From Mycolicibacterium moriokaense (GTDB lineage Bacteria > Actinomycetota > Actinomycetes > Mycobacteriales > Mycobacteriaceae), in the NCBI RefSeq assembly GCF_003347205.1, contig NZ_QQBJ01000010.1:124001-188000 (forward strand): a stretch of 64,000 nt of DNA, read 5' to 3'. This document shows positions 1 through 9,048 of this stretch, one piece after another. The notes under the pieces are model-generated. The model had not been told where the DNA came from. It saw only the letters and a program-made list of their open reading frames with translations, and searched no databases. How positions within the stretch are numbered: position 1 is the first letter of the stretch; each line of letters opens with the position of its first letter. The position numbers were made by a program, and so were the translations under genes.

Positions 1-2413
1 GGAAGATCGGCGGCAGCCCCGGCACATTGATGACGTTCGGGTCCGGCGGGGGCGGCGCTTCCGGCGGCGGGGGCGGTGGTGCGTCCGACGGTCTGGGTGC
101 GACGTACACGGGCGGCGGCGCCACCCCGTTGCTGGTGTTGATGGTGATCAGGAAGCCGGGGACGGCCTTGTCCTTCGGGCTGGTGCCGACGATCGAGCCC
201 TTCGACAGATAGCTGTCGACGGGCGAGGGCTGGTCGGCGACCTGGAAACCGGCATCCTGCAGGCGTTTACGCGCCGCATCGAATTTCAATCCGGTGATGC
301 TCGGCAGCCGAACGGTCGGCGCGCCGTTGACATAGCGCGGGTCCGTCGGCGGCATCGACACCGGGCCCAGGTCGTTGGCGACCGGCTTCATCGCCAGGAA
401 CCAGGTGCGCGCGGGTTCGTTTCCGCCGTACAGGTTTCCGCTGGAGCATCTACGCAGCGGCCACGAGCAGAGCTCGCGCGGGGCGGGGGTGTCGTCGAAG
501 ATGTAGTTGGCGGCGGCATACTGGTTGGTGAACCCGAGGAACGCCGAGGACCGGTGCGATTCGGTGGTGCCCGTCTTGCCCGACATCGGCAGGTTCCAGC
601 CGACTGAGCCCGCCGAACTGGCCGCGGTGCCGCTGGTGTGGTCTTTGCCGAGCGCGTTGGCCAGCGTGTTGGCCAGGCCCTCGGGAACCACCTGCTCGCA
701 CTTCGCCTGCGGCAGAGGCACTTCGCGGCCGTTGCGGTCGATGAGCTTGTCGATCGGGTTCGGCGGACACCACATGCCGCCCGAGGCCAAGGTGGCCGCC
801 ACGTTGGACAACTCGAGGGCATTGAGCTCCAGCGGGCCGAGCGTGAACGAGCCGAGGTTCTGCTCCTTGACGTAGTCGGCCAGGCTTCCCTTGTTGTCGG
901 GGTCGTAGTCGCGGGCGCTGCCGGGCTCGGCATACGACCGCATCCCGAGCCGCACCGCCATGTCCACCGCGCGCGCCACACCGACTTGCTGAATCAGCTT
1001 GGCGAACGCGGTGTTCGGCGACTGCGCCAGCGCATCGGTGACGCTCATCGGGCCGCGGCCGCCGCCGCCGGCGTTCTTGACGCACCAGGTGCGGGGAGGA
1101 CATCCGGGCGTGTTGCTGTCGCCCAGCCCGGCGCCCTCGAACTTCGCGGGCACATCGAGCTGGGCGTTGATGCCCATCCCCATGTCCAGCGCGGCGGCGG
1201 TGGTGAAGATCTTGAAGACCGAACCGGCGCCGTCGCCTGCCGGTGAGAACGGCTGCGGCTGCACCGTCTGGCCCGCACCGAGTTCCAGCCCGTAGGTGCG
1301 ATTGTCACCCATCGCCAGGATGCGGTGCGAATCCCTGCCGGGCTTGATGACGCTCATCACGCTCGCGACGCCGTCGAGCGTCGGGCTCGCGACCTTGTCG
1401 ATGGCCCGCTTGACCGAGTCCTGCACCTTCGGGTCGAGCGTGGTCCGGATCAGATAGCCGTTGCGGGCCAGGTCTTCCTTGCCGATGCCGGCCCGAGCCA
1501 GGTAGGACAGGGCGTAGTCACAGAAGAACGCGCGATCGCCGGCACCGATGCAGCCCTGCGGCAGCGGATTGGGCTTGGCCAGGATGCCCAGCGGCTTGGC
1601 CTTGGCGGCGCGGATCTCGTCGGCCTTGTCCGGGACGTTGTCGATCAACGTGTCCAGCACGAGGTTCCGCCGGGCCAGGGCGGCGGCCGGATTGGTGTAC
1701 GGGTTCAGCGCGCTGGTGGACTGCACCATGCCTGCCAGCAGCGCCGCCTGCTGCCAGTTCAGGTCTGCGGCGTTGACACCGAAATATGTGCGCGCGGCCT
1801 CCTGCACGCCGAAGCTGCCGTTGCCGAAGGACACCAGGTTCAGATACCGGGCGAGGATCTCCGCCTTCGGCAGCGCCTTGTCCAATTCCAGGGCCATGCG
1901 CATCTCGCGCAGCTTGCGCACCGGGGTGGTCTCGACCGCCGCCCGTCGCTGCGCCTCGTTCTGCGCCGATACCAGCAGCGTGTAGTTCTTGACGTACTGC
2001 TGTTCGATCGTCGAACCGCCGCGCGTGTCGATGGCGCCGCGCAGATAGCCGGCCAGGCCCGTCAGAGACCCCTGCAGGTCGACGCCGTTGTGCACGCCGA
2101 AGCGCCGGTCCTCGATCGACACGATGGCCAGCTTCATGGTGTCGGCGATCCGGTTTCCCGGCACCACCCAGCGGCGCTGCGTGAAGATCCACGCGATCGG
2201 GCTGCCCGCGGCGTCGACCATCGTGGAGATGATCGGCACCTCGCCTTCGATCAGTTGAGCCGACTCCTGCGACGTGACGTCGGAGAGACGGTTGACCACC
2301 GCGCCGGTTCCGCCGACGAACGGAAAGACCAGACCCGCGACCAGAATGCCCGCGGTCAAGATGTACAGAATCAGCTTGGCAGGCATCGCAATTGCCCGGT
2401 GCTGTTCTGACAT
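1..2413 (-). CDS. Class A penicillin-binding protein, PonA2/PonA3-type (3' end outside window)
   Basis: Bifunctional peptidoglycan synthase anchored in the membrane. The frame is open from the ATG at 2413 to the left edge (804 codons, no stop), so the C-terminus is missing. The N-terminus has one membrane segment (about residues 12-35). Glycosyltransferase motifs follow: EDRRF near residue 101 and GGSTIEQQ near 130. The transpeptidase SVFK is near 399, SPN after it, and SGKTG near 612. A PASTA-like domain (about 695-745) precedes a Pro-rich tail. The sequence closely resembles mycobacterial PonA2, but whiB4, the neighbour of ponA2 in M. tuberculosis, is absent, so it may be the PonA3 paralogue. 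The upstream sequence has an AATACT -10-like hexamer. Confidence 0.93.
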   Translation of the reverse strand, partial: MSEQHRAIAMPAKLILYILTAGILVAGLVFPFVGGTGAVVNRLSDVTSQESAQLIEGEVPIISTMVDAAGSPIAWIFTQRRWVVPGNRIADTMKLAIVSIEDRRFGVHNGVDLQGSLTGLAGYLRGAIDTRGGSTIEQQYVKNYTLLVSAQNEAQRRAAVETTPVRKLREMRMALELDKALPKAEILARYLNLVSFGNGSFGVQEAARTYFGVNAADLNWQQAALLAGMVQSTSALNPYTNPAAALARRNLVLDTLIDNVPDKADEIRAAKAKPLGILAKPNPLPQGCIGAGDRAFFCDYALSYLARAGIGKEDLARNGYLIRTTLDPKVQDSVKRAIDKVASPTLDGVASVMSVIKPGRDSHRILAMGDNRTYGLELGAGQTVQPQPFSPAGDGAGSVFKIFTTAAALDMGMGINAQLDVPAKFEGAGLGDSNTPGCPPRTWCVKNAGGGGRGPMSVTDALAQSPNTAFAKLIQQVGVARAVDMAVRLGMRSYAEPGSARDYDPDNKGSLADYVKEQNLGSFTLGPLELNALELSNVAATLASGGMWCPPNPIDKLIDRNGREVPLPQAKCEQVVPEGLANTLANALGKDHTSGTAASSAGSVGWNLPMSGKTGTTESHRSSAFLGFTNQYAAANYIFDDTPAPRELCSWPLRRCSSGNLYGGNEPARTWFLAMKPVANDLGPVSMPPTDPRYVNGAPTVRLPSITGLKFDAARKRLQDAGFQVADQPSPVDSYLSKGSIVGTSPKDKAVPGFLITINTSNGVAPPPVYVAPRPSDAPPPPPPEAPPPPDPNVINVPGLPPIF

Positions 2414-2449
2414 GACTCCAGAGTATTCAGCGAGGCGCGATATGTGCCA

Positions 2450-3400
2450 TCAGATCCGGCGGCTGTCGGGTTCGCCGCCGTATGTCTGGGCGTAGCGACG
2501 CGCGAAGAGGCCAGCGTGGCGGAACCCCCACCTTCGCGCGACGTCGGAAACGTTGGTCGTCTCGGGGTCGCTTGCCAGCAGTTCCCCACGGGCGTGTTCC
2601 AGCCGGACCCTGCGGACATAGTCCATCGGCGTGCAGTCGCGGTGCTTGCGGAACGTCTGCGTCAGCGCCGTCGGCGTCGCCTTCGCCGCGGTCGCGATGT
2701 CGGCGGGAGAGATGTCGTTGTGCGCGTTTTCGTCGATGAATGCGATCGCGCGCCGCAGCAGCGCCGGTGTGCTGTCGTGCCGGTCCGCCACGGTCGGCTC
2801 GCCTGCGGCGGTGTTGGGAATCGTGGTCAGCATGGTCGCCGCCAGATATCGCGCGACCGATCCGGCGAGGAACGGCTCCTGCGCGAACGCCGAGTTGACC
2901 ACGGTGTGACGCACATGGTCGATCGCATCGACGAGGTGCTGGCTGGCCTCGGCGGATATCGGAGCCGACGACGTCAGCCGGACGGGTTCGTCGCCACGCG
3001 CCGGGGCGGCGACCTCGGTCAACAGGCTCCGGTCGATGGAGATGGCCGTGAAGCTGGCGCTGTGGACCAATCCGTCGTACGCCGCGCAGTCGATTGCCCC
3101 GATGGCCCCAGCCTCGCCCGAGGCGAACAACTCTGGTTCTCGACCCGGCACGTGGTCTTCGATCGAGCCCTTCAACACCCGGCACAGCAGGATCGACTGC
3201 ATGGGGTCCACCGCATACTGCATGTCATAGCTGTACTCGAAGTCGTCGACGTCGAGCTCTCCCATCGGGGTTCGCCAGACTCGCGTCCGGGTGTTCGAGC
3301 CGTGCGATCGCTGGGTCAACCGGACCTTGGTGTACGTGGCCGTGAGCAACTGCTCGGCCTCGCCGAGGTCGCGGCTGTCGATGATAAAACTGCCGCTCAC
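2450..3400 (-). CDS. AraC-family transcriptional regulator
   Basis: DNA-binding regulator of 316 residues. The last ~100 residues form the AraC double helix-turn-helix (ISPADIATAAKATPTALTQ, then a second helix pair around TNVSDVARRWGFRHAGLF). The ~200-residue N-terminal part resembles the AraC ligand-binding-like domain found in actinobacterial members. I chose the GTG at 3400 because GGAGGGG lies 4 bases upstream. An upstream GTG at 3469 would add 23 residues without a comparable ribosome site. It is followed by the divergent-transcript start of the PBP, so it may act locally, but no target is evident. The effector is unknown. Confidence 0.85.
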   Translation of the reverse strand: MSGSFIIDSRDLGEAEQLLTATYTKVRLTQRSHGSNTRTRVWRTPMGELDVDDFEYSYDMQYAVDPMQSILLCRVLKGSIEDHVPGREPELFASGEAGAIGAIDCAAYDGLVHSASFTAISIDRSLLTEVAAPARGDEPVRLTSSAPISAEASQHLVDAIDHVRHTVVNSAFAQEPFLAGSVARYLAATMLTTIPNTAAGEPTVADRHDSTPALLRRAIAFIDENAHNDISPADIATAAKATPTALTQTFRKHRDCTPMDYVRRVRLEHARGELLASDPETTNVSDVARRWGFRHAGLFARRYAQTYGGEPDSRRI

Positions 3401-3533
3401 GGTTCCCCTCCACACCCATGGGTCAACGTGCGATGAGTAGCCCGACGGTCGGATGACCCGCGCGGCCACCGCTCACTGGCCAGTATGCCTTGCACAGGCG
3501 CAAAAGTTCGCCAAAAACAGCGATGCGCGCGGG

Positions 3534-4154
3534 TCAGATATTTGCCCCGGCGCGATCGCCTGCGGCGTTCAGCAGCGACATCAACACCGGGACCTGCCGC
3601 TGCTGAATCTCGGGCTGTGGCATCACGTAGCCGACCATGGCGGCCCCGTCGAAGGTGTTGAGCAGAATCGACACCAGCACCGCGAAGCTCTCTTCCCCGC
3701 CAACTGCCGCGATCTCTTCGGCGGACGGCGTGGACCGTGCGGTCTTCAGCACCTCCGTGGCATAGCCGGTCATGGCGTCTCGCAGGGTGTGGCGCAGCGT
3801 CTCGTCGGTCCTCGCGGCAACCCAGAGTTCGTGGATGACGGCGTTGGTCGGGTTGGCGGTCAGGTCTCGGATGATCGGCAGCACAGCGTCGAGCGACGGT
3901 GCGCCCGCCGGGATCTGCGCGATCCGGTCGGCGAACAAATCGAGCTGCCGTCGCCCCGCCTCGCGCAGCGTCGCGGCCATCAAATCCCTCATCGTGGGAA
4001 AGTGCCGGAAGATGGCGCCGTCGGAGAGCTGTGCGCGCTTGGCGATCAGAGCCGCCGAGGCCCGGGCATACCCGAACTCGATGATGGTGGCGATGCTGGC
4101 GTCGAGCAGCCGCGCGATGGTGTCCTCGCGGCGCTGCTGCTGGGTTCTGGCCAT
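3534..4154 (-). CDS. TetR-family transcriptional regulator
   Basis: A 206-residue repressor-type protein. The N-terminal TetR helix-turn-helix covers about residues 12-57 (LIAKRAQLSDGAIFRHF) and is followed by an all-helical ligand domain. The ATG at 4154 lies 14 bases after the stop of the upstream amidohydrolase gene, so the two are probably co-transcribed. A palindrome in front of that amidohydrolase (5973-5984) has the look of a TetR operator and is the natural candidate for its binding site. A longer open frame upstream is only the shadow of the amidohydrolase gene. The ligand is unknown. Confidence 0.9.
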   Translation of the reverse strand: MARTQQQRREDTIARLLDASIATIIEFGYARASAALIAKRAQLSDGAIFRHFPTMRDLMAATLREAGRRQLDLFADRIAQIPAGAPSLDAVLPIIRDLTANPTNAVIHELWVAARTDETLRHTLRDAMTGYATEVLKTARSTPSAEEIAAVGGEESFAVLVSILLNTFDGAAMVGYVMPQPEIQQRQVPVLMSLLNAAGDRAGANI

Positions 4155-4168
4155 CTCAGCCCGTCGTC

Positions 4169-5950
4169 TCAGGCGGAGATGGATGCCCGAGCGGCCTGGC
4201 CGGCCTTCAGGAAGCGACCGGACTTCACCGTCCTGCCGTAGCCGTCGCGGAACTGCCCGTCGCGGAAGACGACTTCGCCGTTGACGCCGGTCGCCACGAT
4301 CGCCGCGTCGTTGCGGTTCACCATCCGGGACAGGTCGCCGTAGAACGGCACCTTCTCTTCGTGGTAGGCGTCCACCGAATCGTCGAGCCCGGCCGGGTCG
4401 ATCACGACGAAGTCGGCGCGGTCGCCTTCCCGCAGCGTGCCCGCGGGTAGCCCGAACCAGTCGGCGACCTCGGCGGTGAGCCGGTGCACCGCGTGCTCGA
4501 CCGTCATGAACGGCTTGCCCGCGAGCTCCGCGTCGCGCACGCGGCGCAGCAGCTTGACCGCGAAGTTGTAGAACGCCATGTTGCGCAGGTGCGCGCCCGC
4601 GTCGGAGAAGCCCATGTGGATGGACGGGTCGATGGCGAGCGCGTTGAGGTGCTTGGGCCGGTGGTTGGCGACGATCGTCGTCCACCGCACGTTGCGCTCC
4701 CCGTTCTCGACGAGCACGTCGAGGAAAGCGTCCAGCGGGTGCAGCCCCCGCTCGTCGGCGATCTGCCCGAAGCTCTTGCCGATCAGCGTCTTGTCCGGGC
4801 ACTCGACGATGGTGGCGTCGTGGAAGTCGCGGTGCCACAGCGACGGACCGAGCTTCTTGCGGTCGAATGAGCGACGGAACCGGCGGCGGTAATCCTGGTC
4901 GGCCAGCAGCTCATTGCGCTCGAGTTGGTCGCGCAGGTGCAGCGCAGCGGTGCCCGCGCCGAACTCCTCGAACACCGGCAGGTCGATGCCGTCGGAGTAG
5001 AGCTCGAACGGGACGGGCAGATGCTGGAACCGCACCAGCGAGTTCAGCAGCCGGTTGAGAATCCTGGTGCCCGGGCCGAAGACGTGTACGGCGCCGGTGT
5101 TCGACTTCGCGTCGGCCGACACCAGGAGGCTGACCCGGACGCCGGGCCTGCGGCCGAACATCTTGCTGCTCGACAGGAAGAAGTTCAGCGCCTCGAGCGG
5201 GTTCTTGGTGTTGGGGGCGCTCTGCAGGATGCGGCCCCGCTTGCGCAGCACCTTGATCAGCCTGCGTCGCTCACGCCAGGTGGCGAACGTCGACGGCAGC
5301 GCGCGCGACCGGAACCGGTCGCCGTCGAGTTTGTCGATCGGCGCGTCCATCCCGGACATGCCGAGCAGGCCCGCTTCGAGCGCCTCGTCGAGCAGGCCGG
5401 CCATCCGCTCGAGTTCGGCGTCGGTGGGTTCGACGCCCTCGGTGGTGGCGCGATCGAGTCCGAGCACCGAGGTGCGAAGGTCTGAATGGCCCAGCATCGA
5501 GCTGACGTTCGGTCCGAGCGGCAACTCGTCGAGCGTCTGCACGTAACCGGCGGGTGAGGTCCAGGCTCGCTTCGCCTTCAGGGCGCCGAGCACGAACTCG
5601 CGTGGCACGGCCTCCACGCGGCTGAACAGATCGGCGGCGTCCTCGGACTCGGCGTAGACCGTCGACAGCGAGCAGTTACCCAGCAGCACGGTGGTGACAC
5701 CGTGCCGTACGGACTCGCGCAGGCCCGGATCGAGCAGCACCTCGGCGTCGTAGTGGGTGTGCACGTCGATGAAGCCGGGGGTGATCCACTTGGCCTCGGC
5801 GTCGATGACGTCCGGGCAGCCCGTCTCGTCCAGCGGCTCCGTTGATACCGCGGCGACGATGCCGTCCCGAATGCCCAGCGTGCGGCGTTGCGGGCGGGCG
5901 CCGGTGCCGTCGAACCACAGGCCGTTGCGAACGATCACGTCGTAGGGCAT
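4169..5950 (-). CDS. N-acyl-D-amino-acid deacylase-like amidohydrolase
   Basis: Metal-dependent hydrolase of the amidohydrolase superfamily, 593 residues, in the D-aminoacylase/dihydroorotase-like group. The first metal motif is VHTHYD (H64, H66). The D-aminoacylase-type cysteine ligand is present in GNC (C93). A later His is in NHRPKH, and the general-base Asp is in GFSDAGAH. The family cleaves N-acyl-D-amino acids or related cyclic amides, but the actual substrate cannot be read from the sequence. It heads a two-gene operon with the TetR regulator, consistent with substrate-responsive control. Confidence 0.87.
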   Translation of the reverse strand: MPYDVIVRNGLWFDGTGARPQRRTLGIRDGIVAAVSTEPLDETGCPDVIDAEAKWITPGFIDVHTHYDAEVLLDPGLRESVRHGVTTVLLGNCSLSTVYAESEDAADLFSRVEAVPREFVLGALKAKRAWTSPAGYVQTLDELPLGPNVSSMLGHSDLRTSVLGLDRATTEGVEPTDAELERMAGLLDEALEAGLLGMSGMDAPIDKLDGDRFRSRALPSTFATWRERRRLIKVLRKRGRILQSAPNTKNPLEALNFFLSSSKMFGRRPGVRVSLLVSADAKSNTGAVHVFGPGTRILNRLLNSLVRFQHLPVPFELYSDGIDLPVFEEFGAGTAALHLRDQLERNELLADQDYRRRFRRSFDRKKLGPSLWHRDFHDATIVECPDKTLIGKSFGQIADERGLHPLDAFLDVLVENGERNVRWTTIVANHRPKHLNALAIDPSIHMGFSDAGAHLRNMAFYNFAVKLLRRVRDAELAGKPFMTVEHAVHRLTAEVADWFGLPAGTLREGDRADFVVIDPAGLDDSVDAYHEEKVPFYGDLSRMVNRNDAAIVATGVNGEVVFRDGQFRDGYGRTVKSGRFLKAGQAARASISA

Positions 5951-5960
5951 GCGGTCGAAG

Positions 5961-5984
5961 CTATCAAAGATAGTGAGCGCTTAC
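5961..5984. promoter_or_regulatory. Putative TetR operators in divergent promoter region
   Basis: Two adjacent palindromes lie between the divergent amidohydrolase/TetR operon and the NTF2-like gene. CTATC-AAA-GATAG spans 5961-5973 and GTGAGCGCTTAC (one mismatched pair) spans 5973-5984. AGCGCT-centred palindromes are common TetR-family operators. The second overlaps the region where the -35 of the rightward promoter should be. Confidence 0.5.
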
Positions 5985-6013
5985 AATCTTTTCTTGCCGC
6001 TACAGTCGACGAC

Positions 6014-6400
6014 ATGACGCCACCGGTGATCGCGCGCTGGATCGACATCATCGAAAGCGGCCGCACCTCCGAACTGGAAAGCCTGCTCGCCGAGGACGCC
6101 GTGTTCTATTCGCCCGCGGTGTTCTCGCCGCAGGAAGGCCGCGCCACCGCCGTGGCGTATCTGACGGCGGCGGCGACAGTGTTCGGCGACAGCGACTTCC
6201 ACTACGTCGAGAAGTGGTACAGCGAGCGCTCGGCGATCCTCGAGTTCGCCGCGACCATCGACGGTAAGTACGTCAACGGCATCGACATGATCCACTGGAA
6301 CGACGCCGACCAGATCGTCTCCGTCAAGGTGATGGTGCGCCCGCTCAAGGGATTGCAGGCGCTGATGCCGAAGATGGCCGAACTGCTCGCATCGGGGTGA
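6014..6400 (+). CDS. NTF2/SnoaL-like domain protein
   Basis: Small 128-residue protein with the cone-shaped NTF2/SnoaL-like fold pattern (early helix with IARWIDIIESG, then curved beta strands ending in VSVKVMVRPL). Such domains are found in isomerases, cyclases and ligand-binding proteins, and no catalytic residue is decisive here. A TACAGT hexamer at 6001-6006 places the transcript start at or next to the ATG, so the mRNA is probably leaderless. Its stop overlaps the next gene by four bases (GTGA), so they are coupled. Confidence 0.75.
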   Translation: MTPPVIARWIDIIESGRTSELESLLAEDAVFYSPAVFSPQEGRATAVAYLTAAATVFGDSDFHYVEKWYSERSAILEFAATIDGKYVNGIDMIHWNDADQIVSVKVMVRPLKGLQALMPKMAELLASG

Positions 6401-6909
6401 CCGTGCGGCTGTTGCTGATCGCCGACACCCACATCCCGAAGAGGGCGCGCGACCTGCCACAGCAGGTATGGGACGAAGTGGCCGACGCCGATGTGGTGAT
6501 CCACGCGGGCGACTGGGTCGACACCGCATTGCTCGATTCGCTGGAAGCCAGGGCCGACCGGCTGGTCGCCTGCTGGGGTAACAACGACGGCGACCAACTG
6601 CGGGCCAGGCTGCCCGAGCGGGCCGACGCCGTCCTGGCCGACGTCCGGTTCACCGTCGTCCACGAGACCGGCGGGTCCACCGGCCGCGATGCGCGGATGG
6701 CCAAGCAGTACCCGGACACCGACGTGCTGGTCTTCGGGCACAGCCACATCCCGTGGGACACGACGGCGACGACGGGGCTGCGGCTGCTCAACCCGGGATC
6801 GCCCACCGACCGTCGCCGCCAGCCGTTCTGCACCTACATGACCGCCATCGCCGATGACGGCGCGCTCGCCGACGTCACGCTGCACCGGCTGGATCGCCGC
6901 GATGCGTGA
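6397..6909 (+). CDS. YfcE/MJ0936-type metallophosphoesterase
   Basis: Calcineurin-like phosphoesterase of 170 residues, the usual size for the YfcE/MJ0936 group. All core metal motifs are visible in order: ADTHIP (D-x-H), GDW, GNNDG and GHSH. This family hydrolyses phosphodiesters in vitro, with the physiological substrate mostly unknown. The GTG start overlaps the preceding stop by four bases, and the next gene starts 8 bases before its own stop, so the three form one operon. Confidence 0.9.
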   Translation: MTVRLLLIADTHIPKRARDLPQQVWDEVADADVVIHAGDWVDTALLDSLEARADRLVACWGNNDGDQLRARLPERADAVLADVRFTVVHETGGSTGRDARMAKQYPDTDVLVFGHSHIPWDTTATTGLRLLNPGSPTDRRRQPFCTYMTAIADDGALADVTLHRLDRRDA

Positions 6910-7531
6910 CCGCCCCGCCAAAGTCGCCGACGTACACGAGATCGCCTCGGGCATGCCGCACGTCAAACGGGTCGACGGCCCCAAGGGCAACGCCATCTAT
7001 CAGGTGGGCGGAAAGTCGTTCGTGTTCTTCCGCACGCCGCAACCCGACGCGGAAGATCCCGACACGGGTGAGCGATACGCCGACGTCATCATGATCTGGG
7101 TGGAGTCCGAAAGCGACAAGCTCGCACTGCTGCAGGACCCCAAGTCACCGTTCTTCACCACCGACCGGTTCGACGGCCACCCGTCGGTGCTGGTGCGCGC
7201 CTGCCACCTGGCCGAGATCGGCAGGCGGGAACTGACGGAGCTCATCCAGGATGCGTGGCTGTCGCGGGCAGCGCCGGCGGGCACAGACGTGGCTGGCCGA
7301 GCGCGGCGGTTAGGCGGGCGGCACCGCGGAATGTTGTGCGCCGCAGATGAAGATCGCCATCCGGGCGGGCGTGTCGCCCGGATTCTTCCACCGGTGCCTG
7401 GTGCCGTTCTGCACCACGGTGTCGCCCGCCGTCAGCGTCATCTCGGCGCCGTCGTCGAGTTCGAGCACGACGGTGCCCTCGAGCACTACCTCGAAGTCGA
7501 TGGTGTCGGTGGCGTGCATGCCGGGGTCTGA
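6902..7531 (+). CDS. MmcQ/YjbR-like protein with an anomalous C-terminal extension
   Basis: The first ~125 residues match the MmcQ/YjbR small-protein family (HVKRVDGPKGNAIYQVGGKSF region, then FDGHPSVLVRACHL), whose members are usually ~120 residues with a CyaY-like fold and unclear function. The frame does not stop where expected. It continues through about 75 Arg/His-rich residues that are simply the antisense of the convergent cupin gene (overlap 7310-7531). A TAG in the +1 frame at 7311-7313 would give a normal length, suggesting a lost stop or a one-base error. The N-terminal part is secure and the tail is doubtful. Confidence 0.7.
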   Translation: MRDRPAKVADVHEIASGMPHVKRVDGPKGNAIYQVGGKSFVFFRTPQPDAEDPDTGERYADVIMIWVESESDKLALLQDPKSPFFTTDRFDGHPSVLVRACHLAEIGRRELTELIQDAWLSRAAPAGTDVAGRARRLGGRHRGMLCAADEDRHPGGRVARILPPVPGAVLHHGVARRQRHLGAVVEFEHDGALEHYLEVDGVGGVHAGV

Positions 7532-7870
7532 CGGGTCCATGTAGCGCAGCAGCCCGGGCAGCTTGGCCTCGACGTCGGCGACCGCCTCCTCGATGTTGCT
7601 CAGGTCCTGTTCAGCGGCGCCGGTCTCCGGCGGAATCGTCAGCATGCCGAAGCGGAAGCCGCCGACGGGCGGGAAGTAGGTGTGCCAGTCGGGCGCCGAG
7701 CCGTCATCGGGGAACTGGGGCGTGGTGTCCCCGCCCCACAGTTGGTAGAACTCGGCCGACGGAAGCAGGGCCGGTCGGTCGGGGTCGACGGACTCATCGC
7801 TTGCGAACACGGACTTGCCGGACTCGTCGTGTCCGGTCACCACTCGGCGCACAGGCATGCGGCCAGTCAA
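7310..7870 (-). CDS. Cupin-domain protein
   Basis: 186 residues. The C-terminal half is a single cupin barrel (about 115-180): a strand pair around TIDFEVVLEGTVVLEL, then AGDTVVQNGTRHRWKN. The first half is an extra domain seen in actinobacterial cupins that bind small metabolites or act as enzymes. Only one His of the usual metal set (in TRHRW) plus acidic residues is obvious, so activity is uncertain. It is convergent with, and overlaps, the YjbR-like gene. Confidence 0.82.
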   Translation of the reverse strand: MTGRMPVRRVVTGHDESGKSVFASDESVDPDRPALLPSAEFYQLWGGDTTPQFPDDGSAPDWHTYFPPVGGFRFGMLTIPPETGAAEQDLSNIEEAVADVEAKLPGLLRYMDPSDPGMHATDTIDFEVVLEGTVVLELDDGAEMTLTAGDTVVQNGTRHRWKNPGDTPARMAIFICGAQHSAVPPA

Positions 7871-7932
7871 TCACGCCCGTGTAACCCCGCGGCCTATCTC
7901 GGTAGGGACATCCAACAGAAAGGCATACGTTC

Positions 7933-8433
7933 ATGTCGCAGCGCGAGATTCCGCTCGGCCAACTGACCGCCACAAGCGCCTCGGGCGCGGTGGCCTGGAT
8001 CCGTCTCTACGTGGGGCTGATCTTCGTCGGCGAGGGCATCCTGAAGTTCGTCCGGCCCGACACGCTCGGGCCCGGCCGGTTCGAGAAGGCAGGCATCCCG
8101 GCAGGCGCGTTCCTGGCCAACCTCGACGGTGTGTTCGAAATCGTCTGTGGGGTGATGATTCTGGCGGGCCTACTGGTCAGGCTGGCCACCCTGCCGATGA
8201 TCGTCGACATGGTCGGCGCGTTGGGGATCACCAAGCTGCCGCTGCTGTGGGGCCGCGCGCCGCTGTACCCCAAAGAGGGCGGCTTCTGGGACTTCTTCCA
8301 CGAGGGACGCCTCGAGATGGCGATGCTGTGCGGCAGCGTGTTCCTGCTCATCGTCGGCGCGGGCGGCTATTCGTTCGACCAACGGATGAACCGAGCGGGC
8401 GCCCTGACGCGTGTTTCCGGTGTCACGGCCTGA
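7933..8433 (+). CDS. DoxX-family integral membrane protein
   Basis: 166 residues with four predicted membrane helices (around VAWIRLYVGLIFVGEGILKF, FEIVCGVMILAGLLVRLA, PMIVDMVGALGITKL and LEMAMLCGSVFLLIVGAG), the DoxX/DoxD arrangement. In mycobacteria a DoxX protein works with SodA and SseA in a membrane oxidoreductase complex, but those partners are not next to this copy. AAAGG about 9 bases upstream supports the ATG at 7933. The exact role is unknown. Confidence 0.85.
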   Translation: MSQREIPLGQLTATSASGAVAWIRLYVGLIFVGEGILKFVRPDTLGPGRFEKAGIPAGAFLANLDGVFEIVCGVMILAGLLVRLATLPMIVDMVGALGITKLPLLWGRAPLYPKEGGFWDFFHEGRLEMAMLCGSVFLLIVGAGGYSFDQRMNRAGALTRVSGVTA

Positions 8434-8553
8434 GCCGGTACACAGCAAGCTCCAAGGTCGAATCGAGGACGGTGCACGGTGATCGCGAGCCAGAATGAGG
8501 CGCGCCGTCCTCGACTCGGCCCGGCGCGCAGGTCCGAGGGAGGGCTGCGAGCG

Positions 8554-9048
8554 GTGACGGACGCGGCGTATCCGAACTGGGATGCGGTCTACCGCGACAA
8601 CGTCACCTGGGTGTACCGACTGATGTACTCGAAGGTGGGAAACCAACCCGACGCCGAGGATCTGACCGCCGAGGTGTTCATGACCGCGCTCAAGCCGCTG
8701 CGGGTGTCGGCGACGGTGCCGGAGGTGCGCAAGTATCTGAAGATGACGGCGCGCACGGTGCTGGCGTCATACTGGCGGGAGCGGATGGGCCGCGAGATCA
8801 CGACGATCGAGGAGGACCTGCCCGATCACAGCGGCGAGCAGGCCCCCGAGTCGAACGCTCCCGATCGCGTTCGGCAGGTGCTGGAGCGGCTGCCCGACAA
8901 CTATCGGCGCATCCTGGAACTGCGCTTCCTGCAGGCCTTCTCGGTTCGTGAGGCCGCGGGACAGATGGGCGTCAGCGTCGCGAACGCCAAGGTGTTGCAG
9001 CATCGGGCATTGCAGATGGCGGCGAAGTTGAATCAGGAGGTGCCGTGA
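8554..9048 (+). CDS. ECF-type RNA polymerase sigma factor
   Basis: Sigma-70 family ECF factor. Region 2 covers about residues 10-75 (NQPDAEDLTAEVFMTALKP), and region 4 covers about 105-160 (LPDNYRRILELRFLQAFSV, then a helix-turn-helix ending in VANAKVLQHRALQMA). I prefer the GTG at 8554 (164 residues) because GGGAGGG lies about 9 bases upstream. A GTG at 8479 would give 189 residues. The stop overlaps the start of the Rieske gene by four bases (GTGA), with an AGGAGG ribosome site inside this gene, so the sigma factor and the membrane Rieske protein are made together. No classical anti-sigma gene is nearby. Confidence 0.9.
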   Translation: MTDAAYPNWDAVYRDNVTWVYRLMYSKVGNQPDAEDLTAEVFMTALKPLRVSATVPEVRKYLKMTARTVLASYWRERMGREITTIEEDLPDHSGEQAPESNAPDRVRQVLERLPDNYRRILELRFLQAFSVREAAGQMGVSVANAKVLQHRALQMAAKLNQEVP

